Assembly: GCA_047518265.1 (NCBI GenBank) | Contig: JAKZRG010000066.1 | Coordinates: 13,821-77,820, forward strand | Source of the DNA: Oceanospirillum sp047518265 | GTDB lineage: Bacteria > Pseudomonadota > Gammaproteobacteria > Pseudomonadales > Halomonadaceae | Length of the DNA: 64,000 nt | Reading direction: 5' to 3' | Shown here: positions 18,433 to 27,146 of the stretch, one piece after another | Numbering within the stretch: the first letter of the stretch is position 1 | Layout: each line of letters starts with the position of its first letter | Position numbers and translations under genes: made by a program | The notes under the pieces: generated by a model | What the model was told of the DNA's origin: nothing | The model's database searches: none | The model's input: the letters and a program-made list of their open reading frames with translations, nothing else

Positions 18433-19376
18433 AGACTGAACAGCTTAAACCCATGGTTGAAGCCTTATTGATGGTGGCTGATCAACCTTTGCCCTTGGAT
18501 CAGCTGGCGGAGCTATTTGACGAGTTTGAACGACCCTCCAAAAGCCTGTTTCGGGAAGTATTAAAGCAGTTACAGCTTGATTATCACGGTCGTGGTATTG
18601 AATTGATTGAGGTGGCCAGTGGTTGGCGTATTCAGGCTAGACCGGAATATGCCACACGTATTGCACGGCTATGGCAGGAACGTCCTCAGAAGTATTCCCG
18701 TGCATTAATGGAAACCTTGGCTTTGATCGCTTACCGTCAGCCTGTGACCCGTGGTGATATCGAAGAGATTCGCGGTGTCAGTGTCAGCAGTTCCATTATG
18801 AAAACATTACTGGAGCGAGAATGGGTGCGTGTTGTGGGTTATCGGGATGTACCGGGTCGCCCTTCTATGTATGCTACGACACGACAGTTTCTGGATTATT
18901 TTAATTTGAAAACCCTGGATCAGCTGCCCACGCTCAGCGAAATTCGTGAGCTGGGTGAAGTGATGCAGGCGAAGCAACAGGATGAGATTGCAGAAGAAGA
19001 AGCCAGAATGTTGGCTGCTCAGGAAGAAAAACGTCGTCAAATGATGGCTGCTGCTCAGGATCATTTAGATGATGAATCTGACGATGAGCAAGCCAATGTA
19101 GATGAATCGGATGCTGAAGGTTCTGAAAGTGCCTTGGATGCTCATCCTGATAAGAAAAAAGACGATACGGATGCCAATGATTTATCGTTTTCTGATCTGA
19201 CCCAACGCTTAGATGAACGTTTAAGTGAAAGTGATCAGCAAACAGATGTTGCTTCCTCTGTGAGTACAGAGGATACGAATACAGATACCAATAGAATAAA
19301 CAACAACAGAACAAACAACCCTAATAGCGATGAGGTATCGGCCCAGAATCTGCCGCCGATACCTGACAATGATTAA
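18429..19376 (+). CDS. scpB: Segregation and condensation protein B with long acidic C-terminal tail
   Basis: Residues 1-185 form the ScpB double winged-helix domain (LMVADQPLPLDQLAELF; ALMETLALIAYRQPVTRGDIEEIRGV; RPSMYATTRQFLDYFNLKTLDQLP). It binds ScpA to complete the SMC complex. The remaining 130 residues are a low-complexity Asp/Glu/Ser then Asn/Thr-rich tail, probably disordered. ScpB proteins of about 190 residues are common, so this one is long; such tails vary between relatives. It overlaps scpA and lies 16 bases before rluB. Confidence 0.94.
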   Translation: MKTEQLKPMVEALLMVADQPLPLDQLAELFDEFERPSKSLFREVLKQLQLDYHGRGIELIEVASGWRIQARPEYATRIARLWQERPQKYSRALMETLALIAYRQPVTRGDIEEIRGVSVSSSIMKTLLEREWVRVVGYRDVPGRPSMYATTRQFLDYFNLKTLDQLPTLSEIRELGEVMQAKQQDEIAEEEARMLAAQEEKRRQMMAAAQDHLDDESDDEQANVDESDAEGSESALDAHPDKKKDDTDANDLSFSDLTQRLDERLSESDQQTDVASSVSTEDTNTDTNRINNNRTNNPNSDEVSAQNLPPIPDND

Positions 19377-19392
19377 TAGATAGGCATGACTT

Positions 19393-20247
19393 GTGAACGA
19401 AATTAAAACTGAAAAACTACAGAAAGTTTTGGCCCGTAGCGGCATGGGCTCCCGTCGTGAGATGGAGCGTCTGATCGATTCCGGTGAGGTGGCCATTAAT
19501 GGCACCAAAGCAAAACTGGGCGACCGTGTTTCTATTGCGGATCAGGTCTCTGTCCATGGGCGAATTGTTAAGCTAACAGCAGAGGAAGATATTCCTCGCC
19601 GTGTGATTATGTACAGCAAGCCAGAAGGTGAGTTATGCACACGTAGTGATCCACAGGGCCGTCGTACCGTATTTGATCGTTTGCCAAAGCTGAAAGGTGA
19701 GCGTTGGATCTCCATCGGTCGTTTGGATATCAATACCAGTGGTTTACTACTGTTCACAACAGATGGTGAATTGGCTAACCGCTTGATGCACCCATCTCAG
19801 CAAATTGAGCGGGAATATGCGGTACGTGTGATGGGTGATGTTAAGCCCGAGCATATCAAAGCCATGGTTGATGGTGTCATGCTGGAAGATGGTATGGCTC
19901 AGTTTACCGATGTACAGGAGTTTGGGGGCGAAGGTATTAATACTTGGTTCCACGTGGTGATTATGGAAGGCCGTAACCGTGAGGTGCGTCGTCTATGGGA
20001 ATCTCAGGGCTTAACCGTTAGTCGTCTGAAGCGTGTGCGCTACGGAAGTATCTTCCTGGACAAACGTGCCCGTGCCGGTGAATGGATTGAGTTGACTCAG
20101 CAAGAGATCGATCAATTATCCGAAATGGCCGGTCTGGAAAGACGCCGTGTGAGAGAGGCTTCTCTGGATAACCGTGACCGTATTGATCGTCAGCGTAAAA
20201 AGACCCGTGCTATTCGTAGTGTTAATAAGCAAAATCGCTCACGATAA
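19393..20247 (+). CDS. rluB: 23S rRNA pseudouridine(2605) synthase RluB
   Basis: A 284-residue RsuA-family pseudouridine synthase: an N-terminal S4 RNA-binding domain (KLQKVLARSGMGSRREMERLI) and a catalytic domain with the nucleophilic Asp in GRLDINTSGLLLFTTDG, ending in a basic tail (KKTRAIRSVNKQNRSR). RluB modifies U2605 of 23S rRNA in E. coli. It uses a GTG start immediately downstream of scpB. The scpA-scpB-rluB order is well conserved. Confidence 0.93.
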   Translation: MNEIKTEKLQKVLARSGMGSRREMERLIDSGEVAINGTKAKLGDRVSIADQVSVHGRIVKLTAEEDIPRRVIMYSKPEGELCTRSDPQGRRTVFDRLPKLKGERWISIGRLDINTSGLLLFTTDGELANRLMHPSQQIEREYAVRVMGDVKPEHIKAMVDGVMLEDGMAQFTDVQEFGGEGINTWFHVVIMEGRNREVRRLWESQGLTVSRLKRVRYGSIFLDKRARAGEWIELTQQEIDQLSEMAGLERRRVREASLDNRDRIDRQRKKTRAIRSVNKQNRSR

Positions 20248-20401
20248 GCTAAGCTGGTTCTGACCCTCTGACTTTTAAGCAGAGCCTTGGTTTTAAACAA
20301 GATTTCTGCTTTTCGCAGGGGGTATATGATAGGAAAAATAGGCGTTAGCGGTAGTCGCCTGCTTTTTTATGATAAATAAGTAAAAAGTTTTAAGAAATAG
20401 C

Positions 20402-20429
20402 TTGCACGGTGTCGAAATATCCGTATACT
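20402..20429 (+). promoter_or_regulatory. Sigma-70 promoter of the tRNA-Lys cluster
   Basis: TTGCAC (-35), 16-bp spacer and TATACT (-10) lie 20 bases before the first tRNA, followed by a GC-rich discriminator (TTGCGCCCA) typical of stringently controlled stable-RNA promoters. Confidence 0.75.
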
Positions 20430-20448
20430 TTGCGCCCACAAGTTGAGC

Positions 20449-20524
20449 GGGTCGTTAGCTCAGTTGGTAGAGCAGTTGGCTTTTAACCAATTGGTCATAG
20501 GTTCGAATCCTATACGACCCACCA
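20449..20524 (+). tRNA. tRNA-Lys (UUU anticodon), copy 1
   Basis: A 76-nt cloverleaf with acceptor stem GGGTCG/CGACCC, D-arm TAGCTCAGTTGGTAGAGCA, anticodon loop CTTTTAA (anticodon TTT), T-loop GGTTCGAATCC and encoded CCA. It closely resembles E. coli tRNA-Lys. The U34 wobble base is the mnmC/mnmE substrate. Confidence 0.97.
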
Positions 20525-20605
20525 CTTCCTTAACTTGTATTATTGTTTTAATAATTTAATCGTTTTGGCCGTTTGCCAAGATTATTAAGTTAGGCGTTTG
20601 ATTAA

Positions 20606-20681
20606 GGGTCGTTAGCTCAGTTGGTAGAGCAGTTGGCTTTTAACCAATTGGTCATAGGTTCGAATCCTATACGACCCACCA
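20606..20681 (+). tRNA. tRNA-Lys (UUU anticodon), copy 2
   Basis: Identical to the first copy over all 76 bases including CCA; separated from it by 81 bases of unrelated sequence. Confidence 0.97.
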
Positions 20682-20725
20682 TTTAATCAAATGGCCAGAC
20701 TTAGTAGAATTATTAACGACAATTT

Positions 20726-20801
20726 GGGTCGTTAGCTCAGTTGGTAGAGCAGTTGGCTTTTAACCAATTGGTCATAGGTTCGAATCCTATACGACCCACC
20801 A
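20726..20801 (+). tRNA. tRNA-Lys (UUU anticodon), copy 3
   Basis: Identical to copies 1 and 2; 44 bases after copy 2 and directly followed by the cluster's terminator. No separate promoter is obvious, so the three are probably one transcript. Confidence 0.97.
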
Positions 20802-20807
20802 ATTTCT

Positions 20808-20838
20808 AAAAAACCGCATATTAATGCGGTTTTTTTTC
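20808..20838 (+). terminator. Intrinsic terminator of the tRNA-Lys cluster
   Basis: Stem AAAACCGCAT / ATGCGGTTTT around a short TAAT-type loop, then a run of eight T. Confidence 0.93.
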
Positions 20839-21154
20839 GTCTGGACTTTTATCTTTCCTCCTCTCTAGGCGCATTATTTTTTATAACCTTCTTTATGAAC
20901 CTGTGTCAGGCTTACCTTTACTTGTCGTGTCAAAGTTTCAACCGAAAAAGGTGTAAATGTGTTAGTATCGCCGGTCATAATTCTTCAGTGGTTACTTGAG
21001 TAATCCTGTTTATAATACCGATCCCGATAATTCCTTATCGATAAAAAATGGGGAAAACCTGAATCAATCTCAGTGTACTCGAAGATTGATATCACGAATG
21101 ACTTATCGGGAATGGTAAACACTATCCGTAAGCTTGAATGAGTTGAAGTCCGCC
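20839..21154 (+). other. Intergenic region upstream of nadA
   Basis: No gene is seen in these 316 bases. A long-range inverted pair (CCCGATAA near 21023 and TTATCGGG near 21102) could form a 5' UTR stem or an operator. I do not recognise it as a known NAD-related riboswitch. Confidence 0.35.
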
Positions 21155-22192
21155 ATGAGTATGCAAACAGATCTGGTTCGGGAGCACCTTTCCCAGCTGG
21201 GAGAATCCCAGGCTGTTGATGCCGAAAAACAGGCCGAATTAAAAGACCGTATTAAAGCTCTGCTAAAAGAGCGCAATGCCGTTATTGTGGCCCACTATTA
21301 CTGTGATGATGTCATTCAGGCACTGGCGGAAGAGACCGGTGGTTGTGTGGCGGACTCATTGGAGATGGCCCGTTTTGGCGCGAACCATTCTGCATCGACT
21401 CTGGTTGTGGCGGGTGTTCGTTTTATGGGCGAGACGGCTAAGATTCTAAGTCAGGAAAAGACTGTTTTGATGCCTACTCTGGAGGCGACCTGTTCTCTGG
21501 ATCTTGGTTGTCCTGTGGATAAGTTTAGTACTTTTTGTGATCAGCACCCGGATCGTACCGTTGTCGTGTATGCCAATACCTCTGCAGCGGTTAAAGCTCG
21601 TGCCGATTGGGTGGTGACCTCTAGTATTGCCGTGGAAGTGGTTGAACATCTGAAAGCGAAAGGTGAAAAGCTGATTTGGGCACCAGACAAGCATCTAGGT
21701 GGTTATATTCAGCAGAAAACCGGCGCAGATATGATCCTATGGGATAGCGCCTGTATCGTGCATGAAGAGTTTAAGGCCAAGGGTGTACTGGATCTGAAGA
21801 AGGTCTACCCGGATGCTGCCGTCTTGGTTCACCCTGAATCTCCAGCGGCAGTGGTTGAGCTGGCTGATGTCGTGGGCTCTACCTCTCAGCTAATCAGCGC
21901 AGCACAAGAGATGGATAATGAGACCTTTATTGTGGCAACGGATCGCGGCATTTTTTACAAGATGCAGCAGTTGTGTCCCGGTAAACGTTTCTTAGAAGCG
22001 CCAACTCGCGGTAATGGTGCCACCTGTAACAGTTGTGCTCACTGTCCTTGGATGGCGATGAACGAATTGGAATCCATGATTCGTGTACTGGAAACCGGTG
22101 ATCAGGAAGTGTTTGTAGAGCAAGAGCTGGGCGAAAAAGCCATGTTGCCATTGACCCGTATGCTGGAATTTGGTCAAACCTTAAAGAAATAA
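21155..22192 (+). CDS. nadA: Quinolinate synthase NadA
   Basis: Condenses iminoaspartate with dihydroxyacetone phosphate to quinolinate in NAD synthesis, using an oxygen-sensitive [4Fe-4S] cluster. Cluster and substrate motifs are visible: IVAHYYCDD, GVRFMGETAKIL, ATCSLDLGCP, APDKHLGGYIQQ, HPES and the C-terminal NGATCNSCAHCPWMAMN. I choose the ATG at 21155 (345 residues, normal for the family). A TTG at 21134 is in frame, but neither candidate has a strong ribosome site, so the start is uncertain. Confidence 0.93.
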   Translation: MSMQTDLVREHLSQLGESQAVDAEKQAELKDRIKALLKERNAVIVAHYYCDDVIQALAEETGGCVADSLEMARFGANHSASTLVVAGVRFMGETAKILSQEKTVLMPTLEATCSLDLGCPVDKFSTFCDQHPDRTVVVYANTSAAVKARADWVVTSSIAVEVVEHLKAKGEKLIWAPDKHLGGYIQQKTGADMILWDSACIVHEEFKAKGVLDLKKVYPDAAVLVHPESPAAVVELADVVGSTSQLISAAQEMDNETFIVATDRGIFYKMQQLCPGKRFLEAPTRGNGATCNSCAHCPWMAMNELESMIRVLETGDQEVFVEQELGEKAMLPLTRMLEFGQTLKK

Positions 22193-22239
22193 ATGCTAAT
22201 TATTATTTTGCGCCATCGAGCCTAAAAAAATAATTTAGT

Positions 22240-22269
22240 CCCCCTAATAGTATTTTTTCTATTAGGGGG
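22240..22269. terminator. Stem-loop between convergent nadA and bepA
   Basis: Perfect 11-bp stem CCCCCTAATAG / CTATTAGGGGG with a T-rich 8-nt loop. It lies between two converging genes; a T-rich run (TTATTTTTTT) follows a few bases on when read on the minus strand. Confidence 0.7.
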
Positions 22270-22276
22270 ATGAGCT

Positions 22277-23851
22277 TTAGCCACCAAAGTCCATCTGTTT
22301 AAAGGTTTCCTTTAACTCCTCAATACGATGGCTGATTCTTGCATGTTCCAAAGAATCATTATGGGCATATTCTTGTGCCAGTCTCAATTCTGCTAAGGCT
22401 TGAGAGATATCACCGGTTAACTGATGCTCTTCTGCTTTTGCTTGGTATACCGTTAAGAGATCTTGCTGTTCACCGGCTGCTTCAGCCAGTTTTTGCCATA
22501 ACCAAGGGTCTTCAGGACGTTGCTGTAATAGCTTTCGATACAGTTCAATCGCTTGAACTGTTTGCCCTTGTTGTAGATAGGTATTGGCTAACAAACTTGC
22601 TGTAGGGTAGTTGTCAGGCGTTTGTTCAAGCTGTGTTTGTAATAGCTTTAGGCCTGTTTCTTTTTGATTGCTAGCCAGTAATACCCGTGCCTTGATCAGT
22701 CGAAAATAGAGGTGATCCGGTTGTAGTGCCAAGGCTTGAGTTTGTTTTTGAGCCTGTGTGATATCGCCGTTCCTAAGGCTTAATAGAATATCAGTATAGA
22801 GAGTCACAGGTGTCTTTAATGCTTCGGGTACCGAGCTAATCAAGCTTTCCAGTGCCGAGGGCAGGGCGTCATCTTCAGTTTGATGTAGCAGGGCGTGAAC
22901 TCGGACCAATTGAAAATCCAGATTAGCGTATTGGCGTTCAGAATCAGTTGTTTTCTCGCGTTCTCGGGCAAATGCAATTCGGCTTTCAGTAATGGGGTGA
23001 GTGAGAAGAAATTCCGGGGCATTACCGCCTTGAGTCCGTGCCTGGGCTTGTAATAGCTCAAACATACGAGCCATACCTGTGCTGTCAAATCCGGCATTGT
23101 GTAAAACATCAAAACCTACGGCGTCTGCTTCCTGTTCATGTAAGCGGCTAAATTGTAATTGGTTTTGAATCATGGCTGCCTGGGTACCAACAATCGCAGC
23201 CATACCGGCTTGAGATTGTCCGTTAGCACTTAGTACTAAACCGGCCAACAAGGTCGCAAAAACTGAGAGCTGTTGTTCTTCTGCGTTATCTCTACGACGG
23301 GCATAATGGCGTTGGCTGAGGTGGGCCAGCTCGTGAGCCATAACGGAAGCGACCATATCCTCATCATGAGCTTCAACTAAAAGCGCGCTATGGACACCAA
23401 TAACACCGCCGGGCACCGCAAAAGCATTAATGGTTCGGGCATTAACTGCAACCAAGTTTAAACGTCGTTCATACAACTCCGCTTCCACCGCTAAGGTCTG
23501 GGTCATATTTTCCAGATAGCTCTGTAGTATAGGGTCATAGATAACAGAGGTATGAGCGCGAAATTGCCGTAACCAGGCACGGCCCAACCAATATTCCTGA
23601 CCGACAGTCAGCTTGTCTGGTTGGTCGCTGCCAATACTGGGTAACTCTGTGCCCGTTGCATAGGCAGATTGAACGGGTGAAAGTGTACTGGCCACAATAA
23701 CGCTGGCCAAAATAATCGGTTGGAGTACTCGGCCTGTGGCTGTTGCGATGAAGTGCCTTAGGCGACTAAACCCAAGTGTTTGTGAATATAGTGTTTTTGA
23801 ATGTAGCGTTCTTGAATGTAAAAACTGATCAGCGGACAAGGGATCTTCCAT
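22277..23851 (-). CDS. bepA: BepA-like periplasmic M48 metalloprotease with TPR domain
   Basis: A 524-residue protein of the BepA/YfgC family, which degrades stalled LptD and supports outer-membrane assembly. A signal peptide (hydrophobic LQPIILASVIVASTL, Ala-x-Ala-type end at QSAYAT) follows an unusual N-terminal extension. The zinc protease motif is MAHELAHLSQRH (HExxH), with a downstream EQEADAVG third-ligand motif. The C-terminal half is TPR repeats (SLLANTYLQQGQTVQAIELYRKLLQ). The extension before the signal peptide has a near-repeat of five residues (HSRTL, HSKTL, YSQTL) encoded by three 15-bp repeats, so the true start may be further downstream. Confidence 0.93.
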   Translation of the reverse strand: MEDPLSADQFLHSRTLHSKTLYSQTLGFSRLRHFIATATGRVLQPIILASVIVASTLSPVQSAYATGTELPSIGSDQPDKLTVGQEYWLGRAWLRQFRAHTSVIYDPILQSYLENMTQTLAVEAELYERRLNLVAVNARTINAFAVPGGVIGVHSALLVEAHDEDMVASVMAHELAHLSQRHYARRRDNAEEQQLSVFATLLAGLVLSANGQSQAGMAAIVGTQAAMIQNQLQFSRLHEQEADAVGFDVLHNAGFDSTGMARMFELLQAQARTQGGNAPEFLLTHPITESRIAFAREREKTTDSERQYANLDFQLVRVHALLHQTEDDALPSALESLISSVPEALKTPVTLYTDILLSLRNGDITQAQKQTQALALQPDHLYFRLIKARVLLASNQKETGLKLLQTQLEQTPDNYPTASLLANTYLQQGQTVQAIELYRKLLQQRPEDPWLWQKLAEAAGEQQDLLTVYQAKAEEHQLTGDISQALAELRLAQEYAHNDSLEHARISHRIEELKETFKQMDFGG

Positions 23852-24054
23852 TAATTTTCCGAGTTTTCATTGATTACGGCGTTAGACTACAGGATAAGAT
23901 ATCAGTTGCAGTAGACAAGTTCTTATCAATAAATTTACAGATGCTTTACTTTCGTGACTCACAAGTGTTGCACTTTTCGAGAACTTCCCCTTTAATCGGT
24001 CGGTTAACGGTTACGTTATTTTAGCGCTAAGCCCTTTAAGGATTAAAAAGAATC

Positions 24055-24315
24055 ATGAGTTTTACGGTAGACACCGAACTGGATACCCGAGGGTTACATT
24101 GCCCTATGCCTTTGTTAAAAGCTAAATTAGCGTTAAACCAGATGCAAGATGAACAGGTACTCCGAGTAGTGGCTACAGATGCAGGCTCTTGGGATGACTT
24201 TGAAGCCTTTATCCGCCAGAGCCCTCATACGTTGTTAGACCGCAGTCAGAGTGAGCCTGAAGATGGCGCTCAAAGTAGTCGCGAGTATGTTTTTTGCATT
24301 AAGAAAGGCAGCTAG
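24055..24315 (+). CDS. TusA/SirA-like sulfur carrier protein
   Basis: An 86-residue protein with the TusA signature LDTRGLHCPMPLLKAKLAL: the single Cys in CPMP is the persulfide-carrying residue. TusA passes sulfur to TusBCD for tRNA 2-thiolation, but paralogues serve other sulfur routes, and this position beside a PerM transporter is typical of the paralogue rather than tusA proper. It ends 11 bases before the transporter start and is clearly in one operon with it. Confidence 0.85.
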   Translation: MSFTVDTELDTRGLHCPMPLLKAKLALNQMQDEQVLRVVATDAGSWDDFEAFIRQSPHTLLDRSQSEPEDGAQSSREYVFCIKKGS

Positions 24316-24326
24316 GAGTGTACAGT

Positions 24327-25406
24327 ATGGCCATGAAGGATGTTGCTCGTTACTGGCTGCAACGCTATTTTTCGGATGAAGAAGCCGTCACCTTTTTTCT
24401 GTTGCTGATTGGGGGGTTCAGCATCGTGATTTTTTGGGGCAAGATGCTGGCGCCGTTTTTAGCCAGTGTTGTCCTAGCTTATCTATTAGAGGGTATTGTC
24501 GGTAAACTGGAGCAGCTAAAGGTACCGTTTCGTTTAGCAGTGGTTAGCGTTTTTGTTATATTTATCAGCCTGCTGTCGGCATTGATCTTTATTGTTTTGC
24601 CGCTGGTTTGGCGCCAGTTTATTAGCCTTACCGATGAACTACCGGGCATGCTGGAAAAGGGGCAGCAGTTATTACTGTTACTGCCTCAGCAATATCCTGG
24701 TGTGATCAGTGAAGAGCAGATGCAGGAGCTGTTAAATGTGGCAGCGATTGAGATTGGTCAGTTTGGACAGACTCTGGTGTCTCTATCTCTGGCTTCATTG
24801 CCAAACCTTTTCGCCATTATGATCTATTTGGTACTGGTTCCTATTCTGGTTTTTTTCCTACTGAAGGATAGAGACTTGCTTGTGAACTGGTTTCTGGGTT
24901 ATCTACCTCAGAAAAAAGTGATGATGACCGGAATTTGGCGTGAAATGGATCAGCAGTTAGCCAACTATATCCGCGGTAAAGCCATTGAGATTGTGATTGT
25001 GGGTGTGGCGACTTATTTGGGGTTAGTGGTCTTTGGATTGCAGTACTCTGCTTTATTAGGCTTGTTGGTCGGATTGTCAGTCTTAGTACCTTATATTGGC
25101 GCTGCGGTGGTAACGGTACCCGTTGTTTTAATCGGTATGTTCCAGTTTGGTACCTCGGAAACCTTTTTATATTTGATGCTGGTATATGGCGTGATTCAGG
25201 CGCTGGACGGTAATGTATTGGTGCCCTTGTTGTTTTCTGAAGCGGTTAATCTACATCCGGTCGCCATTATTGTAGCGGTCCTGTTTTTTGGCGGTATTTG
25301 GGGCTTTTGGGGGATTTTCTTTGCGATTCCGTTAGCTACTTTGCTAAAAGCTATTCTGTTTGCTTGGCCTAGAGCAGTAGAAGAGGCCCAAACCTCGACA
25401 GGTTAA
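24327..25406 (+). CDS. AI-2E family (PerM-like) membrane protein
   Basis: A 359-residue integral membrane protein with a set of N-terminal helices, a soluble region (LTDELPGMLEKGQQLLLLLPQQYP) and the conserved C-terminal LVGLSVLVPYIGAAVVTVPVVLIG and LDGNVLVPLLFSEAVNLHPVAII segments. The family includes autoinducer-2 exporter TqsA and Na+/H+ exchangers; the function here is unknown. The ATG at 24327 is chosen because TAGGAG sits 8 bases upstream; a GTG at 24318 overlaps that ribosome site. Confidence 0.88.
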   Translation: MAMKDVARYWLQRYFSDEEAVTFFLLLIGGFSIVIFWGKMLAPFLASVVLAYLLEGIVGKLEQLKVPFRLAVVSVFVIFISLLSALIFIVLPLVWRQFISLTDELPGMLEKGQQLLLLLPQQYPGVISEEQMQELLNVAAIEIGQFGQTLVSLSLASLPNLFAIMIYLVLVPILVFFLLKDRDLLVNWFLGYLPQKKVMMTGIWREMDQQLANYIRGKAIEIVIVGVATYLGLVVFGLQYSALLGLLVGLSVLVPYIGAAVVTVPVVLIGMFQFGTSETFLYLMLVYGVIQALDGNVLVPLLFSEAVNLHPVAIIVAVLFFGGIWGFWGIFFAIPLATLLKAILFAWPRAVEEAQTSTG

Positions 25407-25443
25407 GACTTTCTAAGCCTATCTTCTGATCTTCTGAATTAAT

Positions 25444-25495
25444 AAAAAGCCCGTATCTGATTTGCTTAAAGGCAAATTGATATGGGCTTTTTTGG
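25444..25495. terminator. Bidirectional terminator between the PerM-like gene and bcp
   Basis: Long imperfect stem (AAAAGCCCGTATCTGATTTGC with GCAAATTGATATGGGCTTTT) around a short loop. A run of A precedes and a run of T follows, so it can stop transcription from both convergent genes. Confidence 0.88.
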
Positions 25496-25503
25496 TTTAC
25501 GGT

Positions 25504-25968
25504 TTACAGTGCTTGTACTGCTTCTAATACTTCTTCTACGTGCCCTTTAACTTTTACCTTACGCCATTCCTTCGCCAGCTTACCTTCGGCGTTAATTAAG
25601 AAAGTACTGCGTTCGATACCCATATATTCCTTGCCGTAGTTCTTTTTCAGTTTGATCACATCAAACAGTTTGCACAGCTCTTCTTCAGGATCACTGATTA
25701 GCTCGAAGGGGAACTCGTGTTTTGCTTTAAAGTTGGTATGTACACGCAGGCTATCGCGAGAAACACCAAAAATAACCGTATTAGCCGCATCAAAAGCAGC
25801 AGAGTGATCACGAAAATCTTTCCCTTCGGTGGTGCAGCCCGGCGTATTATCTTTTGGGTAGAAATAGATCACGATATTTTTACCGGCCAGCTCACTGAGG
25901 GTTACTGTGGTGTCATTAGTGGCTTGAGTCGTAAATTCTGGTACCGGGGCATCAACAGCGATAGTCAT
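25504..25968 (-). CDS. bcp: Thioredoxin-dependent peroxiredoxin (Bcp/PrxQ family)
   Basis: A 154-residue peroxiredoxin reducing peroxides with the thiol of Cys in YPKDNTPGCTTEGKDFRD. The PrxQ-type resolving Cys five residues after the peroxidatic one is absent here (Lys instead). A further Cys in EEELCKLFDVIK might resolve the sulfenate, or the enzyme works as a 1-Cys type. Arg for the active site is in GIERSTFLI. It is divergent from dapA by about 265 bases. Confidence 0.93.
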   Translation of the reverse strand: MTIAVDAPVPEFTTQATNDTTVTLSELAGKNIVIYFYPKDNTPGCTTEGKDFRDHSAAFDAANTVIFGVSRDSLRVHTNFKAKHEFPFELISDPEEELCKLFDVIKLKKNYGKEYMGIERSTFLINAEGKLAKEWRKVKVKGHVEEVLEAVQAL

Positions 25969-26233
25969 GGCAGTGTTATCTCTCTTATCTTTAAATTTAA
26001 ACGTGCTGAGTTTGCAATGAACTCAATCAATAATAATGAGTCCTATTATGCCGAGATCAATCCTGAGAGTGTAGTGTATTGCCCTGTAATTACCTCTAGG
26101 TTTGACTATTCTGATTAACAGACTGATTTTTGACCGAATATTCCAACACAAACATTGTAGGATGCTTGTGTTAATAGGTGGGCAAAAGTACCATTAGCGT
26201 TTCGCTTTTTTCGCGCTTTTTCGGAGACAACAG

Positions 26234-27115
26234 ATGATCAAAGGCAGTATTGTTGCATTGGTGACCCCAATGACCACTTCAGGGGATATTGATTGGGAAG
26301 CACTGCATCGTCTGGTTGAGTTCCATCTGGAAAATGGTACCGATGCTATTGTAGCAGCCGGTACAACAGGTGAACCGACCACGATGTCATTTGAAGAACA
26401 CTTTGATGTCATCCGAAAGGTCGTTGAACAGGTTAATGGTCGTATTCCAGTTGTGGCGGGCACAGGTGCAAACTCTACCTCTGAAGCCGTTGAGCTGACC
26501 CAGTTTGCTAAAAAAGTGGGTGCAGACTACTGCCTATCCGTAACGCCTTACTACAACAAACCAACGCAAGAAGGTTTGTATCAGCACTTTAAGGCCGTTG
26601 CTGAAGCCAGTGACCTACCGGTAATTTTGTATAATGTACCGGGTCGTACAGCGGTTGATATGCATAATGAGACTGTTGTGCGTTTAAGCCAGTTAGATAA
26701 CATCGTTGCGATTAAAGACGCGACCGGTGATGTTGAGCGCGGTAAAGAGCTGATCGATCGTTTGAAAGATACGGATTTCTTACTGTTCTCTGGTGATGAT
26801 CTGACTGCCGCTGATTTTATGTTGCAAGGTGGTCACGGTAATATCTCTGTTACGGCTAACGTTGCACCTCGTCAGATGTCTGAGTTATGCGCAGCGGCAC
26901 TCAGTGGTGATGCGTCTACCGCTCATCAGATCAATACTCGCCTCATGCCTTTACACCACGCACTGTTTGTCGAATCTAATCCGATTCCGGTGAAGTGGGC
27001 TGTACATGCCATGGGTATGATGGAAACGGGTATTCGTTTACCGCTGACGGTTCTGTCTCCTCAGTATCACGCTACGGTACGTGAAGCCATGCAACATGCC
27101 GGCATTATTGGCTAG
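26234..27115 (+). CDS. dapA: 4-hydroxy-tetrahydrodipicolinate synthase
   Basis: Condenses pyruvate and aspartate semialdehyde in lysine/diaminopimelate synthesis. Of normal length (293), it shows GSIVALVTPM, AAGTTGEPTTM, SVTPYYNKPTQEGLYQHF with the catalytic Tyr, and the Schiff-base Lys in NIVAIKDATGDVERG. It leads a dapA-bamC-MBL hydrolase operon seen in many gammaproteobacteria. Confidence 0.97.
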   Translation: MIKGSIVALVTPMTTSGDIDWEALHRLVEFHLENGTDAIVAAGTTGEPTTMSFEEHFDVIRKVVEQVNGRIPVVAGTGANSTSEAVELTQFAKKVGADYCLSVTPYYNKPTQEGLYQHFKAVAEASDLPVILYNVPGRTAVDMHNETVVRLSQLDNIVAIKDATGDVERGKELIDRLKDTDFLLFSGDDLTAADFMLQGGHGNISVTANVAPRQMSELCAAALSGDASTAHQINTRLMPLHHALFVESNPIPVKWAVHAMGMMETGIRLPLTVLSPQYHATVREAMQHAGIIG

Positions 27116-27146
27116 GCATACGCAGGTCTATTGAATAGGAAACTCC

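Noticed and set aside
18934..19314. 126-residue minus-strand frame rich in His and Leu
   Set aside because: Lies antisense to the low-complexity acidic tail of scpB; its composition is a by-product of that tail.
20839..21154. Possible NAD-related riboswitch before nadA
   Set aside because: Only one long-range inverted pair is visible; no recognisable motif or terminator switch.
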